This document shows positions 47,070 through 55,371 of a stretch of 64,000 nt of DNA, piece by piece. The position numbers were made by a program, and so were the translations under genes. How positions within the stretch are numbered: the first letter of the stretch is position 1; each line of letters begins with the position of its first letter. Below the pieces are notes generated by a model, which was given only the letters and a program-made list of their open reading frames with translations, was not told where the DNA came from and made no database searches. The stretch comes from Rhodoluna lacicola (GTDB taxonomy: Bacteria > Actinomycetota > Actinomycetes > Actinomycetales > Microbacteriaceae), in contig NZ_CP007490.1 in NCBI RefSeq assembly GCF_000699505.1, forward strand, positions 682,001 to 746,000, read 5' to 3'.

Positions 47070-48040
47070 TGTCTAAGTTCAGCGATTTCGGCAACGATCT
47101 CTACACAGGAAAGCGTTCGATTAATTTTGTAGGTCGACGCAAGACTTTCTATGGCATCGCTATTGTGATGATTATTCTTGCCGTGGTTCTTCCTTCACTT
47201 CGTGGAGGTTTCAACTTTGGTATTGAATTCCGTGGAGGCTCCGAATTCCGAGTTTCAGGTGTATCCGATTCATCTCAGCAAATAGCAGTAGAAGCTGTCC
47301 AAAAAGTTGAGCCAGAATCCCAACCTCTAGTCACCAATGTGGGGACTAATGGCATTCGTGTGCAGACAGAGCAACTCACCGACATCAAATCAGAGGAAGT
47401 CCGAGTCTCACTGGCTCAGGCCTACGGGGTTGACAGTAGCTCAGTAGCCAGCTCTTTCATCGGTGCAAACTGGGGAGCCGATGTAACCGGCAAAGCCCTT
47501 AATGGACTTGTTGTGTTCATTGCTCTGGCTGCTGTTCTGATGGCTCTTTACTTCCGAACATTGAAGATGTCACTGGCCGCTGTTGCTGCTCTTGTGCATG
47601 ACCTAATAATTACCGCGGGACTCTATGGTGCACTTGGGTTCGAGGTCACACCGGCTGCGGTGATTGGCTTCTTAACTATTCTTGGATACTCGCTTTACGA
47701 CACCGTTGTTGTGTTCGACAAGATTCGTGAAAACACATTTGAAGTTGAATTTAGTGAGACTACAACTTTCGCTCAGCAGGTTAACTACGCTATCAACCAA
47801 ACTCTGGTCCGTTCCATCAATACTTCTATTGTCGCTGTGCTACCGGTTGCATCGATTTTGTTCATTGGTGCTACATTGCTAGGCGCAGGAACCTTGCGAG
47901 ACATTGCCCTTGCCTTGTTTATCGGAATCATCGTTGGTACCTACTCAACAATCTTCATCGCGGCGCCTCTTTACAGTCACCTTCGTGAAGGTGAAGCTAA
48001 GTACAAGAGGGCTTCGGAAAAGATTCTCGCAACCAAGTAA
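47069..48040 (+). CDS. secF: Protein translocase subunit SecF
   Basis: Partner of SecD. N-terminal membrane segment, FNFGIEFRGGSEFRV (equivalent of SecD's substrate-domain motif), and five further segments with GYSLYDTVVVFDKIREN. 323 residues. Start TAATG overlaps the secD stop. Confidence 0.95.
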   Translation: MSKFSDFGNDLYTGKRSINFVGRRKTFYGIAIVMIILAVVLPSLRGGFNFGIEFRGGSEFRVSGVSDSSQQIAVEAVQKVEPESQPLVTNVGTNGIRVQTEQLTDIKSEEVRVSLAQAYGVDSSSVASSFIGANWGADVTGKALNGLVVFIALAAVLMALYFRTLKMSLAAVAALVHDLIITAGLYGALGFEVTPAAVIGFLTILGYSLYDTVVVFDKIRENTFEVEFSETTTFAQQVNYAINQTLVRSINTSIVAVLPVASILFIGATLLGAGTLRDIALALFIGIIVGTYSTIFIAAPLYSHLREGEAKYKRASEKILATK

Positions 48041-48051
48041 TTCGCTCGTTG

Positions 48052-48057
48052 TAGGCT
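48052..48057 (+). promoter_or_regulatory. Possible -10 element of rel
   Basis: TAGGCT 22 bases before the rel GTG; a Shine-Dalgarno-like AAAGGAAGG lies between, so this transcript would have a short leader. Confidence 0.35.
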
Positions 48058-48079
48058 ATTCCTAAAGGAAGGGCCAGGC

Positions 48080-50326
48080 GTGAGTGATTCAACACCTACA
48101 GGTAGCATTTCAGTCCTGCGCAATCGCCTGCCCAAATTATTTTCAAAATCAGGGCCCTACGCAGCAGAGCTGGGCGATATCCTTCGTCTTGCCAAACAAA
48201 ACCATCCAAAAGCCGATCTCTCCGTAATCGAACGTGCCTTTGTTGTCGCCGAGGAGGCGCATCGTCCTCAGCAGCGCAAATCGGGTGAACCGTACATTAC
48301 CCACCCGCTGGCGGTCACGAAGATCCTCGCCGAATTGGGAATTGGCCCCATCACTCTTGCTGCTGCTCTTTTGCATGACACGGTTGAGGATACGGATTAC
48401 ACCCTTGAGATGCTTCGGAAAGAGTTTGGCGACGAGATTGCCATGCTCGTTGATGGAGTCACCAAGCTAGACAAGGTCAAATTTGGTGATCATGCCCAAG
48501 CCGAAACCGTCCGCAAGATGGTCGTTGCCATGTCAAAAGACATCCGTGTTTTGGTGATCAAGCTTGCCGACAGGCTACACAATGCTCGAACCTGGGGGTT
48601 CGTTCCCGAGGAATCAGCGAAGCGCAAAGCCCAGGAAACCCTAGAAATTTACGCACCACTTGCTCATCGGTTGGGAATTAGCACCATCAAATGGGAACTC
48701 GAGGATATTTCTTTCTCAGTTCTTTATCCAAAGGTCTACGAAGAGATCGTGAACTTGGTCACTCAGCGAACTCCAAAGCGCGCCGAGTTTATCGATAGCG
48801 TTATCGATTCCATCAATCAGGACCTTCAAGAAGCAAAGATTCGAGGGTCGGTAGCCGGCCGGCCTAAGCAGTACTACTCGATTTACCAGAAAATGGTCGT
48901 ACGAGGTCGGGAATTCGATGATATCTATGACTTAGTTGGCATTCGAGTTCTGGTAGATGAAGTCCGAGATTGTTATGCGGTGTTAGGTTCGATCCACGCT
49001 AGATGGAATCCAGTTCCGGGTAGGTTCAAAGACTACATTGCGATGCCAAAGTTCAATCTTTACCAGTCGTTGCACACCACGGTTATCGGACCTCAGGGTA
49101 GACCTGTTGAAATTCAAATTCGTACTCACGAGATGCACAACAGAGCGGAATATGGTGTAGCCGCACACTGGAAATATAAGGAACAGGTTGGAAAATCAGG
49201 GGAGACCGCCGATGAAGATCTGGTTTGGCTAAAGCACCTAACCGATTGGCAAGCTGAAACTCAGGATCCGTCAGAATTTTTAGATTCTCTCAGATTCGAA
49301 ATTGGTGCAAAGGAAGTTTACGTATTTACGCCCAAGGGTAAAGTGATCGGTCTTCCAGGCGGTGCAACCCCCGTTGACTTTGCCTACACAATTCACACCG
49401 ATGTCGGCCACCGCACCATGGGCGCAAAGGTCAATGGCAGACTGGTTCCTCTTGAGACTGCATTGCAGTCGGGTGATGTTGTCGAGATTTTCACATCTAA
49501 GTCACCAGATGCAGGACCAAGTAAAGATTGGCTCAACTTCGTAAAGTCTCCAAGGGCAAGAGCGAAAATCAAACAGCATTTCGCAATTGAGCGCAGAGAC
49601 GATGCAATCGAGCACGGCAAAGAGATGCTAGCCAAAGCGCTCAGAAAGCAAAATCTTCCGCTTCAACGTTTGATGGCCGCCGATGAGTTGGTGAAGCTTG
49701 CCGGGGAGCTTCGCTTTCCAAACGTTGAGGGACTCTACGCCGCCATCGGTGTCAATCATGTCTCGGCACAGTCAGTAGTTGAGAAACTGGTCAATGCAAT
49801 CACGCATGGCGAGAATGAAGAGAACGAATTCCAACTGCCACCTTCACCAAGAAGCGTAAATCGTCAACGATCAAATGACGCTGGAATTTTGGTAAAGGGT
49901 GACGCTGACGTCTTAGTTAAATTAGCGCGTTGCTGCACGCCAGTACCCGGTGACAAAATCATTGGCTTCGTGACCAGGGGTAGTGGCGTCTCAGTTCATC
50001 GCTCCGATTGTAAAAACGTTGAGCAACTAATGCTTGAACCAGAGCGATTAATGGATGTCAGTTGGGCACCAACATCTAAGAGCCTGTTTTTAGTTCAGAT
50101 TCAAATAGAGGCCCTGGACCGCGGTGGCCTCTTGTCAGATGTGACCCGAGTGCTCTCGGAACACCACGTGAACATTCTGTCAGCCTCAGTATCAACCAGA
50201 TCAGATCGAGTGGCACTAAGCCGTTTTGTGTTTGAAATGGGCGACGCGAATCTACTAGAGCATTTACTGAATGCGGTTCGCCGCATTGAAGCCGTCTACG
50301 ACGTATACAGGGTAAGTAACGCTTAA
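48080..50326 (+). CDS. rel: Bifunctional (p)ppGpp synthetase/hydrolase (Rel)
   Basis: Stringent-response enzyme. Order: HD hydrolase domain with intact ALLHDTVEDTD and DRLHNARTW, synthetase domain (VVRGREFDDIYDLVGIRV, FNLYQSLHTTV), TGS domain (VFTPKGKVIGLPGGATPVDF), a cysteine-containing zinc-finger region (ARCCTPVPGDKIIGFV) and C-terminal ACT. 748 residues, the normal long form. Both activities should be present. GTG start with a strong AAAGGAAGG. Confidence 0.96.
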   Translation: MSDSTPTGSISVLRNRLPKLFSKSGPYAAELGDILRLAKQNHPKADLSVIERAFVVAEEAHRPQQRKSGEPYITHPLAVTKILAELGIGPITLAAALLHDTVEDTDYTLEMLRKEFGDEIAMLVDGVTKLDKVKFGDHAQAETVRKMVVAMSKDIRVLVIKLADRLHNARTWGFVPEESAKRKAQETLEIYAPLAHRLGISTIKWELEDISFSVLYPKVYEEIVNLVTQRTPKRAEFIDSVIDSINQDLQEAKIRGSVAGRPKQYYSIYQKMVVRGREFDDIYDLVGIRVLVDEVRDCYAVLGSIHARWNPVPGRFKDYIAMPKFNLYQSLHTTVIGPQGRPVEIQIRTHEMHNRAEYGVAAHWKYKEQVGKSGETADEDLVWLKHLTDWQAETQDPSEFLDSLRFEIGAKEVYVFTPKGKVIGLPGGATPVDFAYTIHTDVGHRTMGAKVNGRLVPLETALQSGDVVEIFTSKSPDAGPSKDWLNFVKSPRARAKIKQHFAIERRDDAIEHGKEMLAKALRKQNLPLQRLMAADELVKLAGELRFPNVEGLYAAIGVNHVSAQSVVEKLVNAITHGENEENEFQLPPSPRSVNRQRSNDAGILVKGDADVLVKLARCCTPVPGDKIIGFVTRGSGVSVHRSDCKNVEQLMLEPERLMDVSWAPTSKSLFLVQIQIEALDRGGLLSDVTRVLSEHHVNILSASVSTRSDRVALSRFVFEMGDANLLEHLLNAVRRIEAVYDVYRVSNA

Positions 50327-50330
50327 ACTT

Positions 50331-51560
50331 TTACGCCATTGATGCTTTGACAACCTCTAGCCATGCCTTACGAGCCTCAAGGGCCTCAGTTGCATCCTTA
50401 ATTTTCTTAGCATCCTTGGATGCGGTGGCCTTTTCTAGGGCAGCTTCTAGTTTCTTGATTGAATCCTCAAGCTGAGTCGTGACGCTGTTCGAACGCTCAA
50501 TAGCAGCAGGGTCGGTCTTGCGCCACTGTTCTTCCTCAACCTTTCGAACTTTCGCCTCGATAGCACGCAGCTTGTCTTCTGTCTCACGCAATTTATCCTT
50601 GGGAACTTTTCCAGCTTTTTCCCAACGCTGCTGAATAACTTGAAGGGCCTTCTTTGCGCCCGCAAGGTCCTTTTCTGGATCAATGCTTGCTGCGTCTTTT
50701 ATGATTTCAAGCTTGATTGCCAAGTTCTTTTCTTGTTCTGCGTTCTCGACAACCGCGGTCTCTGACTTCTTTGCAAAGATGGTGTCACCGGCAGACTTGA
50801 AACGCGCCCACAGAGCATCATCTGATTTACCGGGAGTGCGACCGCTTGCCTTCCATTCGTCAAGCAGCTTGCGATAAGCAGCAATGTCATCTGAGCCCTT
50901 TGCAGCCAAAGCCTCAGCCGCTTCTACGATTGAATTCTTTTTTGCCTTGACAATCTTGTTAGTTGCGTCAAGCCCGGCAAAGTAGCCACGCTTTGCGGTT
51001 TCAAAACGGGTGCGGGCACTTGAGAATCGCTTCCAAATTGCATCCGCCTCAGACTTAGATACTTTAGGTCCGGATTTCTGAAGTTCTTGCCATTGCTCAA
51101 AGAGCTTTGTCATCTCTGCTCCGGAGCTCTTCCACTGTGTTTTTGAAGCGTCTTGATTTGCGATTTGCTCTGCGCGCTCTGCAATCTTGAGACGAGAGGC
51201 GAGTGCTTCGGCGGTGGCCTCTTTGGTTGCCTCGTGCTTCTCGGCCACAAGAGCGGTTATTTTCTCATCGAGGTTGTTTACGCGACGGCGAAGATCAGCA
51301 AGGTCACCTACCGCCGCTGGTTCCCTAAGATCCTCAACTAATTTTGCGGCAATCTTTTTCATGCCATGCGAGTCAACTTTGTTGGCAACACGTTGTTCGA
51401 GAATTCGGACCTGGGCAGCAAGATCCTCAAATTTACGAACAAAGTATGCAAGTGCCTCATCAGGAGTCACGCCGGGGTACTGGCCAACCTTGCGTTCTGA
51501 TCCGTCAATTACGAATACGTTGTTTTCGGCGTCTACGCGACCGAACTGTGTGGTTGACAT
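50331..51560 (-). CDS. DUF349 coiled-coil protein
   Basis: 409 residues, almost entirely helical, with three to four DUF349 units recognisable by WKxxGxxP/K-type motifs (for example EWKASGRTPGKSDDALWARF and RWEKAGKVPKDK). Rich in Lys, Glu and Ala; long coiled coils likely at ~50-120 and ~350-400. Function unknown. Convergent with rel, four bases apart. GGAG upstream of the ATG. Confidence 0.88.
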   Translation of the reverse strand: MSTTQFGRVDAENNVFVIDGSERKVGQYPGVTPDEALAYFVRKFEDLAAQVRILEQRVANKVDSHGMKKIAAKLVEDLREPAAVGDLADLRRRVNNLDEKITALVAEKHEATKEATAEALASRLKIAERAEQIANQDASKTQWKSSGAEMTKLFEQWQELQKSGPKVSKSEADAIWKRFSSARTRFETAKRGYFAGLDATNKIVKAKKNSIVEAAEALAAKGSDDIAAYRKLLDEWKASGRTPGKSDDALWARFKSAGDTIFAKKSETAVVENAEQEKNLAIKLEIIKDAASIDPEKDLAGAKKALQVIQQRWEKAGKVPKDKLRETEDKLRAIEAKVRKVEEEQWRKTDPAAIERSNSVTTQLEDSIKKLEAALEKATASKDAKKIKDATEALEARKAWLEVVKASMA

Positions 51561-51583
51561 TTATGGCTCCTATTTTTTTAGGC

Positions 51584-51599
51584 GTCTAGAAATCTAGAC
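51584..51599. other. Small hairpin between the cyclophilin and DUF349 genes
   Basis: GTCTAGA-aa-TCTAGAC, a perfect seven-base stem in the 54-base gap. On the minus strand it is not followed by a T-run, so termination is doubtful; a role in the DUF349 leader is equally possible. Confidence 0.4.
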
Positions 51600-51614
51600 C
51601 GGTGGACTTGCTCT

Positions 51615-52388
51615 TTATTTTAGGTCGATGGCGCCGAGCTTGGTTTCGATGGCTGGCTTGCCATCCGAAGAACCATCTTGAGTGCCGGCTTTGATTATCT
51701 TGTTGAGCCCACTAAGACCCTTAGTGACTTTTCCGAAAACGGTGTAACCACCGACGGCGTCACTTGGAATATTGCTGTCCTTGTAAACGATGAAAAATTG
51801 ACTGCCCATGCTTGATGCATCCCCGCCAACCCTTGCCATTGCTAAGACTCCCTCTTTGTAAAGATTGTCTGCTGGGGCATTCTCAATAGGCCCCCAGTTG
51901 TAGCCGGGGCCACCACTTCCATCTCCGTTTGGGTCACCGCACTGAAGGACGTAGATTCCAGCGGTGGTCAGTCGATGACAAGCTATGCCGTCAAAAAATT
52001 TCTTATTTGCCAAGCTCAGAAAGTTGGCCACAGCCTGCGGAGCTTTTGCTCCGTCAAGCGAGACAGCTAAGGTACTGCCACCAACCTCGATCGAACCAGT
52101 CCATTCGCGACCCAAAGCCAAATCCGGCGCGGGAACCAAGGATGAGTTTGTCGCCACTGACTCAGAAGCTGCTGGCGTCGACCCGGCCTGACCTGGACCG
52201 AATCCAAAGTATGCCAGTTGCAAAACCATGGCTGCAACAACGGCACCGCCCGAAACAATCAGGGCAAAACGATTATCGGAAGCCTGTTGGGCCTTCTTTA
52301 TCGCGGCAGCAGCCTTGTGAGCCTCAAATTTTTGAGCACTCGCTTGGGCTGAGGCATAGATGTTCTGGGTCTTTTTCTTTGAGGCCAA
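51615..52388 (-). CDS. Membrane-anchored cyclophilin-type peptidyl-prolyl isomerase
   Basis: 257 residues: basic Ala/Lys-rich cytoplasmic N-terminus, one membrane segment (~42-64), a short Ser/Ala linker and an extracytoplasmic cyclophilin domain (CHRLTTAGIYVLQCGDPNGDG, GSQFFIVYKDS, GYTVFGKVTKG). Probably folds exported proteins. TTG start with AAGGA seven bases upstream. Upstream of DUF349, possibly one operon. Confidence 0.9.
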   Translation of the reverse strand: MASKKKTQNIYASAQASAQKFEAHKAAAAIKKAQQASDNRFALIVSGGAVVAAMVLQLAYFGFGPGQAGSTPAASESVATNSSLVPAPDLALGREWTGSIEVGGSTLAVSLDGAKAPQAVANFLSLANKKFFDGIACHRLTTAGIYVLQCGDPNGDGSGGPGYNWGPIENAPADNLYKEGVLAMARVGGDASSMGSQFFIVYKDSNIPSDAVGGYTVFGKVTKGLSGLNKIIKAGTQDGSSDGKPAIETKLGAIDLK

Positions 52389-52468
52389 TTTACGTTCCTT
52401 TTTATTTTTCTCACTTGATTTTACGCACCTTTAGCAACCAATTCTCACGTCCGGCATCAGACATCGGC

Positions 52469-52474
52469 TAGCCT
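52469..52474 (+). promoter_or_regulatory. -10 element of rarA (near-leaderless)
   Basis: TAGCCT seven bases before the ATG at 52482. Confidence 0.5.
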
Positions 52475-52481
52475 GAAGGCT

Positions 52482-53834
52482 ATGTCAGACCAAACCGGGC
52501 TATTTTCGGGCGCCATGCCTTTGGCCGCCCGCATGCGCCCAACCAGTCTCGAAGAGTTAGTCGGGCAGGGCCACTTACTTAAGCCGGGTTCTCCGCTTCA
52601 GGCACTGGCCACGAAAGCCATCCCCGGTGAGAGATCCTCATCGGTGTCAGTGATTCTCTGGGGTCCGGCGGGTACAGGCAAGACAACCATTGCTCAGCTG
52701 GTGGCCCGTCTCAGTGGACGCAGATTCGTTGAACTAAGCGCAATTACTGCCGGAGTCAAGGACGTTCGCGAAGTTATGGAGCGGGCCCGCGCCGATCGGG
52801 ATGCCTACGGCGTGAACACCGTGCTTTTTCTAGACGAAATTCACCGCTTTTCAAAGGCACAGCAGGACGCATTGCTACCCGGTGTTGAAAACGGCTGGAT
52901 TGTGCTGATCGCAGCGACCACTGAAAACCCAAGTTTCTCGGTAATCTCGCCACTTTTATCAAGATCGCTGCTGCTAACCCTCACTCTGATATCTGACGCG
53001 GATTTGGTGACTGTGCTAAAAAGAGCTGTACTTGCTCCGCAAGGACTCGCTGGTGCGATTTCAGCTGACGAAGACGTACTTGCGCAAATTGCCCTGGTTT
53101 CAGGGGGAGATGCCCGCCGGGCGCTAACAATATTGGAGGCAGCGGCCACCGTCGCAATTGGGAATGCCCCCATAAGTGCTTCAAATTCAACCACGGCAGT
53201 TCTTGAGGAACACGTTTCGGCCGCCATGGATCGAGCGCTGGTTCGATACGACAAGGACGGCGACCAGCATTACGACGTAATCAGCGCCTTTATCAAGTCG
53301 GTTCGTGGTTCGGACGCCGATGCCGCCGTTCACTACTTGGCTCGAATGATTGAGGCTGGTGAAGACCCTAGATTCATCGCCAGACGCCTGATAATCCTGG
53401 CCGCAGAGGACATTGGTCTTGCCGATCCTCACGCATTGCCGCTTGCAGTTGCCGCTGCTGAGGCCGTGGCGATGATCGGCATGCCGGAAGGCCGCATTCC
53501 GCTTGCCGAGGCCACTATTTACCTGTGCCTGGCACCAAAATCTAACTCGGCATACAACGCAATCAATCAGGCAATTGAAGATGTGCGAGCCGGCCTGTTT
53601 GGCGAGGTGCCAAAGCCACTGCGCAGCTCTAATCATGCCGGCGCAAAGGGTGCCGGGGCGGGCGTTGGCTACCTATACCCACATGATGACCCAAAAGCGG
53701 TCGTCCCGCAGCGCTACCTTGACGACAAGACTCTGAACCGAAGCTATTTCAAGCCGAAGGATATCGGTGTTGAAAGAGAACTTGTTGAACGCTGGGCCAA
53801 GCTGCGCGGAATCATTCGCTCATTCAAAAAATAG
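52482..53834 (+). CDS. rarA: Replication-associated recombination ATPase RarA (MgsA)
   Basis: AAA+ ATPase acting at stalled replication forks. PLAARMRPTSLEELVGQGHLL at the N-terminus (first 20 of that stretch are the family signature), Walker A GPAGTGKTTIA, Walker B LFLDEIHRFSKAQQD, sensor TTENPSFSV, then the tetramerisation domain. 450 residues. Often adjacent to alaS/rpsD in actinobacteria, as here. Confidence 0.95.
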   Translation: MSDQTGLFSGAMPLAARMRPTSLEELVGQGHLLKPGSPLQALATKAIPGERSSSVSVILWGPAGTGKTTIAQLVARLSGRRFVELSAITAGVKDVREVMERARADRDAYGVNTVLFLDEIHRFSKAQQDALLPGVENGWIVLIAATTENPSFSVISPLLSRSLLLTLTLISDADLVTVLKRAVLAPQGLAGAISADEDVLAQIALVSGGDARRALTILEAAATVAIGNAPISASNSTTAVLEEHVSAAMDRALVRYDKDGDQHYDVISAFIKSVRGSDADAAVHYLARMIEAGEDPRFIARRLIILAAEDIGLADPHALPLAVAAAEAVAMIGMPEGRIPLAEATIYLCLAPKSNSAYNAINQAIEDVRAGLFGEVPKPLRSSNHAGAKGAGAGVGYLYPHDDPKAVVPQRYLDDKTLNRSYFKPKDIGVERELVERWAKLRGIIRSFKK

Positions 53835-53867
53835 CCAACTGCCCTTTATTCACGCGTAAGTCGCTGT

Positions 53868-53873
53868 TAGGAT
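53868..53873 (+). promoter_or_regulatory. Possible -10 element of rpsD
   Basis: TAGGAT 160 bases before the rpsD start; no good -35. It would give a leader of about 150 bases. Confidence 0.4.
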
Positions 53874-53879
53874 AGTCAG

Positions 53880-54032
53880 GTTGCCGACTGGAGCATTCAA
53901 TCGCGGCTGAACGAATGCTCAACTCACGGTGCGACCTTCTTATAGCCAGAGGGTCCGTGGCAGAGGATCTCCTCGATCCGACTTGTGAACAATTACCGCT
54001 ATAGGAATCTTCGGATTCAATGAAAGGAACAC
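53880..54032 (+). promoter_or_regulatory. Structured 5' leader of rpsD, candidate S4 autoregulatory RNA
   Basis: A 198-base non-coding gap precedes rpsD. It contains GAGCATTC (53891-53898) pairing perfectly with GAATGCTC (53913-53920), a second possible stem GACCTTCT/AGAGGGTC (53933-53955, one G-U type pair) and GGATC/GATCC (53965-53979). S4 autoregulates through leader structures in other bacteria; that this leader does so is inference. Confidence 0.45.
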
Positions 54033-54662
54033 GTGTCAAAGACAACACGTACCCGCAGCAAGACTCGCTTGTCGCGAGCTTTGGGACTAGCTCTTACTCC
54101 AAAGGCTGCAAAGTATCTAGAAAAACGCCCTTACGCTCCTGGTGAGCACGGCCGCACCAAGAAGAAGGCCGACAGCGACTTTGCCGTTCGTCTTCGCGAG
54201 AAGCAGCGTCTTCGCGCTCAGTACGGTATTCGCGAGGCACAGCTTCGTAAGACCTTTGCTGAAGCAAAGCGCGCCGAGGGTCTAACTGGTGAAAACCTAG
54301 TTGAGCTTCTAGAAATGCGTCTTGACGCGATCGTTTTGCGCGCAGGTTTCGCACGCACAATTGCACAGGCACGTCAGATGGTTGTACACCGTCACATTCT
54401 TGTCAACGGAGAGCGCGTTGACCGTCCTTCATTCCGCGTAAAGCCTGGACAGCTAGTTCACGTTCACGCGAAGAGTGAAGTTACCGAGCCATTCCAGGTT
54501 GCAGCTGCCGGTGGACACGTTGATGTTCTACCTCCAGTACCTGGCTACCTAGACGTTTCACTAGACAAGTTGCACGCAACTCTAGTTCGCCGTCCAAAGC
54601 GCGCTGAAGTTCCAGTTACCTGTGAAGTTCAGCTTGTGGTTGAGTACTACGCTGCTCGCTAA
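54033..54662 (+). CDS. rpsD: Ribosomal protein S4
   Basis: Primary 16S-binding protein and assembly initiator of the 30S subunit. 209 residues; N-terminal arm with YLEKRPYAPGEHGR, then the S4 RNA-binding domain (RLDAIVLRAGFARTIAQARQ, VNGERVDRPSFRVKPG). The N-terminal zinc-type cysteines of C+ S4 are absent, so it is the C- form. GTG start with GAAAGGA upstream. Codon use is strongly biased, as expected for a highly expressed gene. Confidence 0.98.
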   Translation: MSKTTRTRSKTRLSRALGLALTPKAAKYLEKRPYAPGEHGRTKKKADSDFAVRLREKQRLRAQYGIREAQLRKTFAEAKRAEGLTGENLVELLEMRLDAIVLRAGFARTIAQARQMVVHRHILVNGERVDRPSFRVKPGQLVHVHAKSEVTEPFQVAAAGGHVDVLPPVPGYLDVSLDKLHATLVRRPKRAEVPVTCEVQLVVEYYAAR

Positions 54663-54707
54663 TCGCGACACCGATATTCAACAACAATAGAAATTAGGGG
54701 AGTTCAG

Positions 54708-55058
54708 ATGAGCGGTGGAGACATTGCAGCATTGATAGCGGCCGGAGGCTTCGTGCTTCTAGTGCTTTTCATTGCAGTGCCGTTGCTAAAGCTTGGGCGC
54801 GTACTAGATGAGACTCGCAATTCAATTCGCGATCTTAACGAAAGCGTTGCTCCATTGCTCACTGAACTAACCGATACCGTGACTGCAACCAACAAGCAGT
54901 TGGCTCGCGTGGATGTAATCACCGAGAACGTCGCAGAAGTTACTTCAAACATCAGTTCACTTGTTGCTGTATTTTCTTCTGCAGTTGGATCACCTTTGGT
55001 AAAAATTGCGGGCCTAACTCAAAGCCTGCGTAGCGCCCTGACCGGTAAAAAGAAGTAG
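54708..55058 (+). CDS. DUF948 membrane-anchored protein
   Basis: 116 residues: N-terminal membrane segment (~6-28), then an amphipathic helical region (RNSIRDLNESVAPLLTELTD) typical of DUF948, ending in basic residues. Function unknown; in actinobacteria it lies between rpsD and alaS. GGGGAG before the ATG. No terminator separates it from rpsD. Confidence 0.88.
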   Translation: MSGGDIAALIAAGGFVLLVLFIAVPLLKLGRVLDETRNSIRDLNESVAPLLTELTDTVTATNKQLARVDVITENVAEVTSNISSLVAVFSSAVGSPLVKIAGLTQSLRSALTGKKK

Positions 55059-55066
55059 GAATCAAA

Positions 55067-55369
55067 ATGAAGAAGATCTTTTGGCTAGTCGTTGGTATTT
55101 TTGCCGGCGTTGAAATCAAGAAGCAACTTGATAAGAACCCAAATGCTCAGGCCCTTCTTGCTGATGCGACTGCGCGCGCTAAAGAACTTGGCGAAACCGC
55201 AACTGAGGCATTCCTAGACCGCACCGCAGAACTTACTGGAACTCCTCGTTCTTCAAAAGCAAGTGCTGCGAAGAAGCCTGCAGCCAAGAAGCCTGCCGCT
55301 AAAAAGCCGGCAGCTGCTAAGAAGCCAGCGGCAAAGAAGTCTCCAGCAACTAAGCCTGCAACTAAGTAA
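55067..55369 (+). CDS. Small membrane protein with Lys/Ala/Pro-rich tail
   Basis: 100 residues. A short hydrophobic N-terminus (FWLVVGIFAGVEI), a helical middle (~20-60), and a C-terminal ~40 residues of AAKKPAAK units. I know no function. It corresponds to the small protein before alaS in related genomes. The same type of tail ends YajC and fills the N-terminus of SigA in this window. Eight bases after DUF948, probably cotranscribed. Confidence 0.75.
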   Translation: MKKIFWLVVGIFAGVEIKKQLDKNPNAQALLADATARAKELGETATEAFLDRTAELTGTPRSSKASAAKKPAAKKPAAKKPAAAKKPAAKKSPATKPATK

Positions 55370-55371
55370 TC

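Noticed and set aside
53837-54048. Short minus-strand frame in the rpsD leader
   Set aside because: It crosses the rpsD start, has no ribosome site and codes for a low-information product; the structured leader is a better reading.
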